NCBI GenBank assembly: GCA_018340375.1
Contig: JAFFJZ010000003.1
Span: 26,970,001-27,034,000 of the forward strand
Length of the DNA: 64,000 nucleotides
Source of the DNA: Gonatopus flavifemur
Taxonomy: Eukaryota > Arthropoda > Insecta > Hymenoptera > Dryinidae
Direction of reading: 5' to 3'
Of this stretch, positions 13,001-23,499 are shown in pieces. The notes beneath the pieces were generated by a model that worked only from the letters and a program-made list of their open reading frames with translations, did not search any database and was not told the DNA's origin. Made by a program: the position numbers and the translations under genes. Every line of letters begins with the position of its first letter. The stretch's first letter is position 1.

Positions 13001-16000
13001 ACTAATGAATTCATAAAGAGCTTTGAAGGGGTTCAATGTTTGGGACATTAACGAGTTCTTTGAGAGTACTTTGAGTAAAACAATACTCTCAGCATTCCCA
13101 CAGAACTCGTTAATGTCCCAAACATTGAACTTCTCCAGAGCTCTTTATGAATGCATTAGTTCGAAAAGAGTTCTTGAAGAATTCTATTCTTGTTTCTGAA
13201 AAAGAATTCTTCGTGTGTCATCAGGGATCAATTTTCATTCCATATACATGATATCTGTTGTACCAAATCCAGATAAAACCGATTGAAGGTGCCAATCTTT
13301 TATGAAAAATCTGCACATCTTTCACTGAAAACAGTTGAATTTAATGAGAACCAATTGCGTCAAATTATTAATACAAAACCATAGGAGTCACTTTCTCACA
13401 CAAAATTTAGGTGAAGAATCGATGAACTGATTTTCCACCCAAATTCTGCATCGAGGCCAGAACCCCATCGCTGGGTGTTTTGGATTCTAAAAATTGTATT
13501 GTACAAGTTGATCGAGTTATTTCTATAATATCCTATAATCTTACCTGAATATCGTAGCTAGTAAAATGAGTAGAATGACGAAGGAATCGAAATCGCCATA
13601 AACTTTGGGTATCAAAGCATAAGAGAGAGCTCCGACCAATAAAGGGTTGAATACGGTCAATCCATTTTGCACATGTTCTCGAGAACTTCTCATTAGCTGG
13701 GAAGAGAATAAGAAAAGTTAAATGCAGGAATAAAATCGTACGTATACGATGGATGTTACGTTCAACGTAAACGATGTTTTTATTTTACACAGATGGATGA
13801 TTACTATACGTAACTTCGATGCGGCAGTTGCTGCATTACAGTCTGCTGCTATCGTTCACACGACATACCAAAGGGAATCCGCATTGCAGTGAGAGCGCAA
13901 TGTATGGCATGGAAATGAAAATAAGAATATTCAAGGAAGAAAATTTTATTAAGAAAATGTGGATGTTCTTGCAGGTCATAATTTTCAATTGTCAAATGTA
14001 AGAGTTTACGTTCTTGATCTTGATTTTCTTCCATCTCAACGTCTCTCACTTACCAACATACGAGTGTTTTATTCATCGAATAGATAGTTGAATACTTGAA
14101 TTTGTGTGAGAAACAGTGAATACGCGAAGACAAGTCTGAATTGTTGTAGTGTTGAATATGTAATGCTTTGAATAATAAATGAACGAAGTTCTCTTTTGCA
14201 TTCGTGACATCTACAAAAGATATATATACAGCACAGCACGGTCGTAAAGGATTCATAAAACTGGAATGTAATCAAACGTTGTTCAAGAATAATTAACTTT
14301 TAATACTTTATTTGACTTTAGGAATGTCGGTATTCCGTTTATTTGATCAAAATATTTGGAATATTATATAAATAGGGGGAAAATATTTCTCCCTAGATAT
14401 GTTTATCATTAAAAATGTATTCTACGTTCAATCGAATGCACCGATCAGATTAAATACCGTAAGTACAATAAATGTGAGAGTTGGTTTGTGAATTGAGGTT
14501 TATACTATAATTGACATAAAATTATAAGGACTTATGAGCTACCAGAGCATGATCATCATTCATGTGGTATTCCTTTGTTTTCTGAGTTATTAAGAACATA
14601 AAATTCTCGTATTTTGTTTAATAATGCAAATTATACACACCAGCGATAATAGGAGACCTAGGAAACCAGTGAACGTAGCGAAAATGAATGTTCCCGGCGC
14701 TGTTAACGCTATGGCTCCTACAATTAATAATCCAGAAAGGGGATTGTTGGCGAACACAACCTGAAATGATATAAATTTATTTCCGTTGTATTCGAGATCT
14801 CAAGTGAAATGTTTACCGCAAATTCACGTGTTTCATTTCAACGCACTCGGAATGTTTCAATCGTGTAGTCATTTTTCAAACGCTTAAAAGTGTGTAAATA
14901 TGTCAATAACTCAGATTAAAGGTTCCATAATAAAACATCTTGTCTGTTTGATGAGAATAAATATTTACACGCTTTTAAGCGTTGGAAAAATGACTGCATG
15001 ATTTAAAATAAAACACTGGAATTTAGAGTGTTATTATTTGATATTTGTTTTTCTTTTACAAAATTCTGTGGTGAGATTTTTCATCCTGTCCAAAAGAACC
15101 AATACAAACTGATAGGCCAAATCCTATCGGGTCTCCATGAGATTCTTTGTGGAATTCAATGTTCTATTGGTTTTCCATAGATATGATCGACAAACCTGAT
15201 AAATACTGATAGGGAGAAAATAACTCATCGGTTTCTATGCGATTTTTGTCACAGCACTTATCTATCAAACTTTTTGGACAGAGCATGGTGATCCTGAAGA
15301 AAGGGAAGCGTGTCATAAATTGTAACAGAAGCGTGAGCATGTTTCGGGTGCCTTATCTAATACATCTTATATCCTTTTTATCCACTAGTAATATCAGGAA
15401 AAGATCGAGCATTTTTCGTAGAAAAAAACATATCTAGTTTTTATAGATTTTTACAAAATATTTATAAAAACTCGATAAACTGTGTATAAAAAAGGATTGC
15501 TCCTTTATGACATCACTACCATCCCCTCTTCGATTACGCTTTCGATTACGAAACCCCGATTTCTCTGGAATTTTACTTCACGCTTAATATACACTCAAGT
15601 CATCCATGTTCCAAATACTTCATAAATACGTTCCAGACATTTTCCAATACACCCTTGCTTTCCACCACAAAGGAAAAAGAAAATCGTAAATAATAGACCA
15701 CGACGTAGGGTGACAACGGAGTGCTCCAGGTCTTTAAATCGAAAATTTCACAATATATAATATAATATCCTTCATGAGATAACAAAAGTACTGGATTTAC
15801 GTTTAGAAACTCCAATTTTTCTCACTCACTTCACTTTCAGGGTAATATATGCTGTAGAAGTGGCGATGAACACTTTTGTAAAATTCAAAATTGAAAACCT
15901 CCAAACGTACCGTTGTGTTATGTAAAAAAATTTACAATTTTCTTTTTTGCGGAAGGTATTTAAAAGTTTACATTATAGCAGCTCAAATGTTGACTATCGT

Positions 16001-17281
16001 TTTAGCGCCGCTTTGCCATTAAACAAGAAAAAGTGAGATCCAATTATATATAATTTGAAAAATTTCTCCACCCAAAAACATTTTAATAGGAATGCGGATT
16101 CTCGAACGGAATCGATTCTTTTTTTTTTTATAGAAACAGTGAAAAATTTCGAAGCTTCGACAAACGTTCAAAATAGATCACCATAGATCAGAATAAAACT
16201 TCGTTGGAGCTCAAGTTTAGATTTATAAACATTACAATGTCCGCTTGAAAATAATTTCAAGGGAGGTTTGAAGAACGTTCATTGAAGATTTACCGAAAAT
16301 TCATTCGAGTTTCAATTTTTCAATATGTATAAATAGATAGAAGAAATTATAATTATCATTAATCATGAATAAACGTTCTATGAACCATTCTTGGAACCAC
16401 TCTCGAGCGGTCATTCCAATGTTCATCAAAACCTCGTAGATTTTAGTGGTATCAAAAAGGATCGATCTGTTTTTATAGAAAATTCATCAAACTCTTATCG
16501 ATATTTTATGAAAATTTATAAAAATTATATACTCTTTCTATAAGAAGGAGCGATTTTTCTTCGACATTGCCATCTCACGTCCATCAATTTAGGGCTGGAG
16601 CTATAAAATCACATTGAATCAGATCACAGTCCCAGCCCTACACCACGTTTTAAAGTACACTTCGATAACGCAAAATTTCTTATCATCGCTCACCTGCCCA
16701 AACCCACGTAGAAGTGCGTCGAACAATTGTAACATAAACCAAAAAGATGTACGTTTTTCAGCCAAAGCATCCTTCAGAATTGGAAAGTCTCCAACGCATG
16801 CTGGCCACGTCCGTCCCTAACAATGAGAAAGATCAAATACAAAATACATTTTCGAAGAATCTTTTTCAAATCCTGATCTCGATCAAGGGAGTCTATGTAT
16901 TCTCATTGATCAATAACATTGATTCACGTGAAATTCTGTTAAAAACCAGTTTTTCAATAATTCGAATGGTCATTTGCCGTTGCAAAGTTTGCACCAAAGA
17001 ACTTCAATTCAATGGACTTTCTCGATTGCTTTATTTTCCACTCCTCATTCGCCATGATATTTAATCTCCATTCAACAAGTGACTCACTTCAATAAATATT
17101 TGTAACATCCAACGATTGTAATTTCATTCCGCTGTCATGCTTGTTTATCACATAACTATCTTTCATGGATTACAAACTGCAGTCAGGATAAGAAATATCG
17201 ATACACAACTTATTGTTGAAATATGCGAATTGTCCAAATTCCACTTACCTGTAACTTTCGATGTGAATCTTTATCAGACAT
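4070..17281 (-). CDS. Urea transporter (SLC14/UT family), nine coding exons
   Basis: Passive urea channel of the plasma membrane. Coding exons in transcription order: 17249-17281, 14641-14760, 13545-13696, 11999-12146, 7439-7519, 6507-6654, 6207-6391, 5736-5903, 4070-4144. They join in frame with GT-AG junctions to 369 residues. The UT fold is an internal duplication and both halves are visible: NNPLSGLL (from residue 16), GLTVFNPLLVG (63) and FPCLAWPLNL (114) in the first half; ASQVFAVDN (187), GLWGYNSLLTG (241) and LPLITVPFV (292) in the second. Gln11 and Gln189 each lie six residues before the Asn of the pore loop, where the family has its pore glutamines. The length matches the family, but only ten residues precede Gln11. 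The reading frame stays open upstream of the chosen ATG without another ATG. Exon 5 encodes the hydrophilic link between halves. Introns are large (up to 4.5 kb) and repeat-filled. Family call is firm; substrate is inferred. Confidence 0.9.
10570..11323 (+). pseudogene. Possible decayed gene inside a urea transporter intron
   Basis: Within intron 7520-11998 a plus-strand frame from ATG 10570 runs to 10872 with a single in-frame stop (TAA 10678-10680). After a one-base shift it stays open to about 10935 (PLKFDRKKDAKKN), and a further 88-codon frame lies at 11057-11323. The predicted peptides are charged and protein-like (NPDGIIDAHENFFNELWKN) rather than low-complexity. I recognise no family. 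It may be a dead nested gene or chance. Confidence 0.25.
11469..11690. mobile_element. Truncated copy of the 12935-13227 palindromic element
   Basis: It begins CCAGATAACACAC and shares long stretches with the element at 12935, including CGAACTAATGAATTCAT and the TTGAACTTCTCCAGAGCTC segment. The right terminus is missing after about 11690. Confidence 0.65.
12700..12857. mobile_element. Palindromic MITE-like element, CCAGACAGCACAC ends
   Basis: The left end CCAGACAGCACACAA is inverted at the right as TTGTGTGCTGTCTGG. The arms of about 70 bp pair imperfectly. No coding capacity. It lies in urea transporter intron 12147-13544. Confidence 0.75.
12935..13227. mobile_element. Palindromic MITE-like element with about 140-bp arms
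   Basis: It starts CCCAGATAACACACGAAGAA and ends TTCTTCGTGTGTCATCAGGG. The arms pair across almost the whole element, with a short spacer near 13075-13090. A truncated relative lies at 11469. It is in the same intron as 12700-12857. Confidence 0.8.
14867..14995. repeat. Inverted repeat with 35-bp arms
   Basis: Arms 14867-14901 and 14961-14995 pair with two mismatches (AGTCATTTTTCAAACGCTT at the left). They are separated by about 60 bp in urea transporter intron 1. MITE-like, no coding capacity. Confidence 0.7.
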
Positions 17282-17391
17282 GATGGGTAGGTAACAGGTG
17301 CCGGGAATTGATCGCGGTAACAACTGAGTCTTCTTAATTACTGCTATGCATTACCCACCAGACAGATCTTGTGCACTGGAGATAAAGAGAT

Positions 17392-17443
17392 AAATATATA
17401 TATACTCACACACACATCTATATATATATATATAATACACACG
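17392..17443. repeat. TA/CA compound microsatellite
   Basis: Alternating TA runs with an internal CACACACA, just upstream of the urea transporter start. Confidence 0.85.
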
Positions 17444-18018
17444 TGAGTTTGCTTTGAGAAATGTTTGTAGAAGACAGAATCAGAATCAAAATCAAAACGA
17501 TGCTATCGTGCTGATATGTCCAAGATTGGATACATCGTTCATTGGATTCATACAATATTAAAATTTCAATCACAATTTGTTTCTACTACTGTAAATATTC
17601 GAGTAATTTGGTTCAATGATCTCTACGCGGACTGATTGTAACGTCTAACGCATACCTCAGAACATGTGAAAATTAGTACCATTAACTACGAGATAATCAG
17701 TATTTCAATAGTATTATGATGTAAGAATTCTCTACGGAAACATGAATGAGAAATAAACGAATCCGATGAAACGGTTGTTGTTCGCTCAAAGAGTATATTG
17801 CAATGGAAAATATGTATGTAACTAAATTTTTAATGAATTCGTATGAATATCGATGAATACGATATACGATTCGAGAATGGAATATTGAACATTGACTTTG
17901 TTTTTTTTTTATCAAAGTTTATATAATCGAGGTATAAAAAATTCATTTCATTGTTCGATGGATTATGGTACGAATTGTGTATTGCGTCATATGAATATTA
18001 TAATCCAGGAAATCAGAC

Positions 18019-18057
18019 GCAGGGCCGTTTTAAAACTCCTCAAGGCCCCCGGTGCAT
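18019..18057 (+). mobile_element. Solo hAT-type terminus
   Basis: CAGGGCCGTTTTAAAACTCC followed by AAGGCCCCCGGTGCA resembles, in inverse orientation, the terminus CCCTGCCTTAAAAACGG next to the hAT remnant at 63 kb. No transposase is nearby. Confidence 0.4.
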
Positions 18058-18178
18058 TTCGTACCCGAGATCCCTAGGAGTGCAAATTTTAGAAATGTAT
18101 ATATAGAAAATTCCGCTGCCGATGAGGGCTCTGTGAAAGTTGACCACCCTTTTCGCCGGAATCCTCGAACGGCTCACA

Positions 18179-18897
18179 CACGGAAAGAATAATTTAGCTG
18201 CAGCACCTAAGTGGCTAGCACGGACATGGACAGCCATTAAATTAGCTCCTGCAGCTACATTTTAGCTGTTATAGCAAAAAAATTTACATTTGTAGCTAAT
18301 TTATGAGCGGTGGTACACGCAGAGAATTTTGTAATATCGATTACTATAATTCTTTTAGATTGTTGGACTATACTGATACTGTGACCGAAATCACTCAACG
18401 TTGATTTTTAAATACTTCGTGAGCATCTCTTTTCACGGAAGGAAAATTGTAATTCTTCTTTGTTTTGTGTCCAACTTTACCACATTGTACCGTAATTTCA
18501 ATCATTTTCATAGAAATATTCATCGTAATGTCGGTATGGTCCAACTTTACAAAAACATATATACCACAAAATTTTCTCCGTGTACACTGAGAAAACAGAT
18601 ATCTTGAGTCGGAATATTCACTTGCATGAATCTCTAAAAGTACCATAATTTCTTGGACTTTTTGAAATAAGTATGGCACCTTCCGTATAAAAGTCCAAGA
18701 CATTATGGTACTTTTAGAGGTTTTTTCAGGTAAATATTTAGACTCGGTCAGACCAGCGCAGAAAATCCATAAATTATGGTACTTTTTAAGATACCTTTTT
18801 CTCCGTGTAGCTAAAATTTTGCTGCGGGAGCTAATTTAATGGCTGTCCGTGTCTGTGCTGGCCATTTAGCTACTGCAGCTAAATTGTTTTTTCCGTG
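18179..18897. mobile_element. Fold-back element with about 90-bp AGCT-rich arms
   Basis: Left arm 18179-18270 (from CACGGAAAG) and right arm 18806-18897 (to TTTCCGTG) pair over about 90 bp, including GGACAGCCATTAAATTAGCTCC on the left in near-exact inverted form. The interior has a second inverted repeat (18631-18723). Confidence 0.8.
18631..18723. repeat. Inner inverted repeat
   Basis: CTCTAAAAGTACCATAAT on the left is inverted as ATTATGGTACTTTTAGAG on the right. It is nested inside 18179-18897; a further TTATGGTACTTTT copy lies at about 18772. Confidence 0.75.
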
Positions 18898-19163
18898 CCA
18901 TAACCAATTTTTTTCAGAAAAATAAGCCATGTTGTTGGCCCCATCAAAGCAGCATTACGTGGTACAAAAATGCGTAGATAATGCAGGAATAATTCTACAA
19001 ACTGTTTCACACATGAATTCTGCCATGATGGTGGTATTAAGGTGTTTCCGCATTTCACTGTACTTATGCGAACATGCTATGCGGAGCGAATAGTCCCATG
19101 ATGAATATATGATTCCACCATCACGTGCACCCCTAACAAGCTGAGTTATGTTTACAATACCAA

Positions 19164-19259
19164 CCCTAACAGCACACTTCGTCGCATCTCCGTGGTCTCC
19201 ACGGAAATAGGTGGTATCTACGTGGAGACCACGGAGATGCGAAGGAGTGTGCTGCTAGA
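19164..19259. mobile_element. Short hairpin element, CCCTAACAGCACAC end
   Basis: The arms contain CGCATCTCCGTGGTCTCCACG and its inverse around a short loop. The ends are AACAGCACAC and GTGTGCTGCTAG. The stem is nearly perfect, suggesting a recent insertion. Confidence 0.75.
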
Positions 19260-19301
19260 GAAGTTGACGGCACACTATTCCAAGCGTGTTATCCCAGATA
19301 G

Positions 19302-19700
19302 AAAAATGTCTTAATAATGCCATCATAATGGTGACATGGACGCCAAGAAATGTTCGCATCATGGTGCCAAGGTGTTTCAGCAAAAAGCATTGTTATTGGT
19401 GATAAAACGAGGTGATGGCAACATAATGCAGACATAATCCCGTACAGCACAACCACCGATCCCCGGACATTTCTCCGTCGCCTCTACGTCGCTTCTCCGT
19501 CTATTCGCTTTGTATCCACGTCTCCCTTCTCTTCACCTCGCTTCCACGGAGATGCGACAACTTCGCGACATCGGTGGGTGTACTGTTAGGGAATGTTTAC
19601 ATCCTATGTATCATCGCAAGCTGAGCAGAGTTCATGATATAGTACGTTTACGGCACGTTATGTCACAAAATATTCAGAGCCTGCTTTTCTATCTGGGATG
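19302..19700. mobile_element. Element with CCCAGATAGAAAA ends carrying a nested insert
   Basis: ATCCCAGATAGAAAA near 19302 is inverted as TTTTCTATCTGGGAT near 19686-19700. A second element occupies 19443-19591 inside it. Confidence 0.6.
19443..19591. mobile_element. Nested element, TACAGCACAACCACCGAT end
   Basis: Left TACAGCACAACCACCGAT and right ATCGGTGGGTGTACTGTTAGGG are imperfectly inverted. The interior of CTCCGTCGC and CCACGTCTCC words matches the element at 62093-62224. Confidence 0.7.
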
Positions 19701-20014
19701 TTATGAAAATGTATAGCACGGTTTTTTATCTGGGTATATAGCTCTTTATTCAAACACATCCATTTGATAAGTAATAAATTATTTCGAATAAAAAAATATT
19801 TGCATTTCAACATTGATTTCTTCAACATTGATTTCAATTCGCGCATACAGTGATGGAATGAGATTCGTTGAGTGAGTTGAAAATCATGTCGAAGATTTTC
19901 AATGAACCTCAAGTAACTTGCGAAAAATAATGAATTACATATCAAACTCGCTTTTTGAAGAAATATTCTCAACGTATACTCATATATGCTACAAATGTAT
20001 ATACAACACTTTCA

Positions 20015-20290
20015 TACTCTCTAAATCTGGAAGAGTGAAAAATCACGTGTTTCACTCCACTAAGTCTCAGAAGTGAGCCAGTCTGCTTCGAGTGGAATTT
20101 TCACTCGTTTCGAGTGGACCCTCACTCTTTGGGAGTAAAAAATTGGGTCTAGAATTTGAGTGGCTGTGAGTTTCCAACCTCAAACCTTAGAATATCACTC
20201 TAAAAGAGTGGGAATTTCACTCAAAATTTCGACAGGCTCACTTTTGGCTGGCTGAAGAGTGAAATCTCACTCTGAAAATTTTAGAGAGTA
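20015..20290. mobile_element. MITE-like element with CACTC-rich interior
   Basis: TACTCTCTAAA at the left is inverted as TTTAGAGAGTA at the right, and the arms extend about 30 bp. The interior is full of CACTC/GAGTG words. Confidence 0.65.
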
Positions 20291-20951
20291 ACAACTCTGA
20301 TCAAAACTTTGTGGATGTCTTGAGGACCTTCTGTGGAATTTCGAAAATGTACTAAAAGGTTTTTATACATCTCCAACAATAATTCGAGTGGGTGACGAAA
20401 TTGTGAGATGAGCTTATTCCAAGGCTCCAAAAGGTTAAAATTCAAAAAGGTTCATTCAGCTGATTTTTGAATATTATAGAGACCAAAATCACTACAGTTT
20501 GATTAGTCTTTTCTCATTCAAGTGCATATAAACGTGAGTTTTTCGAGCTTTTGAAAACTTGGTTCTAGATAACCGGTTACCCAATTAATTAACCGGTTTT
20601 CGGTTAGTTCAAAATCTACCCTAAAACCGGTTAACCGGTTTGACATCCCTAGTCTTATCCCTTGTTACGGCGAGAGCGAGATTTCATTTTTGAGTCGAGC
20701 TCACCGCAACCTTTATCCCTTTTGGAGAAATTTGTGGATGCATCGATCCCGAGCGGTAAAGCCGGGGCACGCAAAAAAATAATTCGCTGTGGCAGCTAAA
20801 AATTAGCTGTCATAGCTAATTTTCGTGGTTGATATTTGGATAGCGAAAAGAATAGCTATGATAGCGATTTTTCTTCGCGATCAATGTTTCGCTGTACTAG
20901 CTTGAAAGAATCGCTAAAAGAACAACCAACCGAGTGAAAAAAAAATTCATT

Positions 20952-21022
20952 GGATAGGGGAGGGTCGATTCCGTAATCTTTCGGTCACTAACTCACGCTG
21001 CTAGCACTTGAGCCACCCTACC
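20952..21022 (-). other. tRNA-like sequence (degenerate tRNA or SINE head)
   Basis: The 71-nt minus-strand sequence starts GGTAGGG and ends CCCTATCC, giving a 7-bp acceptor-like stem with one G-U pair. It has an A-box-like GTGGCTCAAGTGCTAGC and a B-box-like GGAATCGACCC. The T arm and D arm do not fold canonically, so a working tRNA is unlikely. Confidence 0.35.
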
Positions 21023-21330
21023 GAGTGAATTTTTCTTGTTCTAATAATAAATATAGCTTCAGCGGAATGTTTCAAAGTTAATTTTGCAAAACTGCATGTA
21101 AACAAATAATTATTCTAGAGGTTAAATATTTCGTTATTATAGGGTTGTTGAACATTTTTTGAATCTCAAAATGTCTATGCATTTGTCAAATGTTCATTGA
21201 ATTCACATTGAATGTTTAGCGGCCATCTTATTCTCTTTGGGTATGTACTACAGCTACAAAAATCGCTCCACCAGCAACATTTCTTCTGCGATCGTTTTTT
21301 GTCGGTGCACAAAAGCTATGTTAGTACATA

Positions 21331-21438
21331 CCCAGACAGCACAACGTGCCACTGGACCGTTTATGGAAGGTTTATAGAACGTGGGAGAGGTTTTCTGAAT
21401 GTTCAGAAAACGTCCCAGAGACACATTGTGCTGTTAGG
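21331..21438. mobile_element. Palindromic element, CCCAGACAGCACAA ends
   Basis: CCCAGACAGCACAACGTG at the left; CACATTGTGCTGTTAGG at the right. A central palindrome GTTTTCTGAATGTTCAGAAAAC is present. It is nested in 20767-21525. Confidence 0.7.
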
Positions 21439-22130
21439 ATATAGCTACAATGATAGCTGCAGTAGCGCAATGCACTCAGCACACAAGTTTTTGCTGTCAC
21501 TGCTAATTCATTTCTTTCCATGTGCCCTTGTCAAGGAATTGGACAACGGGGAATAACAAAAAAAATAACGCAAGGTTTGAATCATTCGATATAATCCCCA
21601 AAAACCAAGGGTAAAATTTCATTCAACTTTGGAATTACATAACAGTGAAAAAAAAGAAGGAAAAACAGGAGGGTAACTACCCAGGAGGAAAATAACGCTT
21701 GCGACGGCAGGGAATTCGGAAGACAGAGGAGAGATAGAAAAAGAAAAGCATATTCAAGAGTGAACAATAGAACTCACCGGTGTTTGGAAGTAAGGGAGTG
21801 TACGGCTGTTGGTTTTGCCCTATAATTTTTGATCAAGTCCATTTTATTGAGACTTATGTAGATCATTGGAAAGCTAGAAGGCTCAGCTTACTTTTTGCTG
21901 AAGTAACTACATTGATTATGTAGAGTAGAAAAATTTTATAGCCATTTTTGTGGAACATCGATTTTTGCACAGAAAAAAATGTGTACGGTAGTGTGGGACA
22001 CTCTAAAAAATCCACCAAAATTGGCAAAATATGAAGTAAAAACACCAAAAATGTGAAGAAAATCAAATTGCATTTATTTAAAAAACTTCCAATGGCAAAA
22101 ACAACAACAAAAAATGGCATTTGAACCATG

Positions 22131-22205
22131 TTATTCGTCGTCTTCTTCATCACTGTCAGAAGCGCAATGTTTACATGTAAAGTAGCTGGTAGTCATGGCA
22201 GCGCA
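22131..22205 (-). pseudogene. Possible C-terminal exon of a transposase
   Basis: After an AG acceptor the frame reads CAAMTTSYFTCKHC and ends in an acidic tail SDSDEEDDE plus stop (25 codons with stop). A CxxC pair and acidic end are common at the C-terminus of DDE transposases of the Tigger/pogo type. No catalytic domain remains nearby. Confidence 0.3.
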
Positions 22206-22477
22206 CTTTAAATGTACTTAATTTATATACTTACTTCTTTTGAATCGTAATTTACTGGGGGAGGCAATTAACGAGACGGACAGTTCACTTTTAAACCACT
22301 TCTATTGAATAAAACACAATCGATTAATATTACAATGGTGTCCCACACTACCGTACAAACGGTGTCCCGCACTAGGGAATGACCGCCATTTTTATCATTA
22401 CAGAAAAAAATTGAGGTGTGCATATTTTGGCTTGAATTAATAATTCATCACAAAATATAATGGAAACACTTCCCATT

Positions 22478-22861
22478 AGAGATCGACCGAAATTTTTTGC
22501 CGAAACTGACTAAAATTGAAGCTCTGATTATTGGTTTCGGAAAAAACTTGGTATTGGACGTTGGAAGTGTAGATAAGCTCCTTAATAATGCAATTATCAT
22601 ACTTAAGATCACATATCAATGTGATTAATGAAATAATTTCGATTTTCGGTTTCAATTTTCGGCTAATGCTTGTCGGCCGAAATTGTAAACCGAAAATCGC
22701 AAGTATTTTGTTAATTACAATGAAATGTGATCGTAAGTATGATAATTGGATTATTAAGGAGCTCGTCTACACTTTCAACGTCCAGTCCTAAGTTTTTTTC
22801 GAAACCAATAATCACAACTTCAATTTTAATCATTTTCGGCAAAAATTTTCGGTCGATCTCT
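22478..22861. mobile_element. Palindromic element with about 170-bp arms, AGAGATCGACCGAAA ends
   Basis: The left end AGAGATCGACCGAAATTTTT is inverted at the right end as AAAAATTTTCGGTCGATCTCT. The arms run almost to the middle near 22670. It is nested in 21792-23123. Confidence 0.85.
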
Positions 22862-23499
22862 ACTTCCCATACATGCATTACATTCACCTTTTTCACTAGA
22901 TTTCATTGAAATTATAGCACTCACAAGAACTTGGAAAAAAAACTTCTTTTCTAATTTTGACACACGATGTTTGGGCGCAATAAAATTAATGCGACTATTC
23001 GCTTCAGTGTTAGCTCAAAAACTAGCTCATGTCATAAGAGCAGTTTGACAGTAGTCAGTGTCGCCATATTTGCACTCTGTCAAAAAAAAAGAACGGGTGT
23101 CCCGCACTACCGTACACTCCCTTACCTTCAACAGTTTCACTGGCGATTCGTATAAAAAAAAAGAAACTGGCACCTTCACTGTTGTAGTTCACGGAGAAAT
23201 GGACAATTCTGGAACACGTTTCATTATACAAAACAACAACAACAAGGGGAATGATTAGGAATTTTTACGCGCGATACGGATGAAACTCTGCTCTCTCAAT
23301 CTCTCTAAGAAAAACCCCGGAGACCATATGGAGCTCAACACACCAAAAAAAAGATTTCTAGGATCGCATCTATCTTGCAAGCGGAAGGGCCCAGAATTCA
23401 CCCACAAGAGGAACTCATCCCTTCATGACTTGGGAAATAGTTGCGAGTACACATTTCTTGTTTATTTATACAGGGAGAAACATAGACCTCTGTTGAAAT

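Larger units (their letters stand above)
20767..21525. mobile_element. TAGCT-rich element with two nested sequences
   Basis: The left end from GCACGCAAAAAAATAATTCG pairs imperfectly with the right end CTAATTCATTTCTTTCCATGTGC. It contains repeated AGCTATNATAGC words. The tRNA-like sequence 20952-21022 and the palindrome 21331-21438 sit inside it. Confidence 0.55.
21792..23123. mobile_element. TA-flanked element with GTGTACGG ends (mariner/pogo-like)
   Basis: AAGGGAGTGTACGG (21792-21805) is exactly inverted at 23110-23123, with TA at each outer border. Internal copies of GTGTCCCGCACTA occur near 22361 and 23095, and GTGTGGGACAC near 21990. TA borders suit Tc1/mariner/pogo elements. A possible transposase tail is at 22131-22205, and another palindrome (22478-22861) is nested inside. 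Confidence 0.6.

Noticed and set aside
16614..17064. Two overlapping plus-strand frames (68 and 105 codons) in urea transporter intron 1
   Set aside because: No start context, splice partner or family resemblance.
21212..21556. 114-codon plus-strand frame
   Set aside because: It runs through the palindromic element 21331-21438 and repeat ends, so it is chance.
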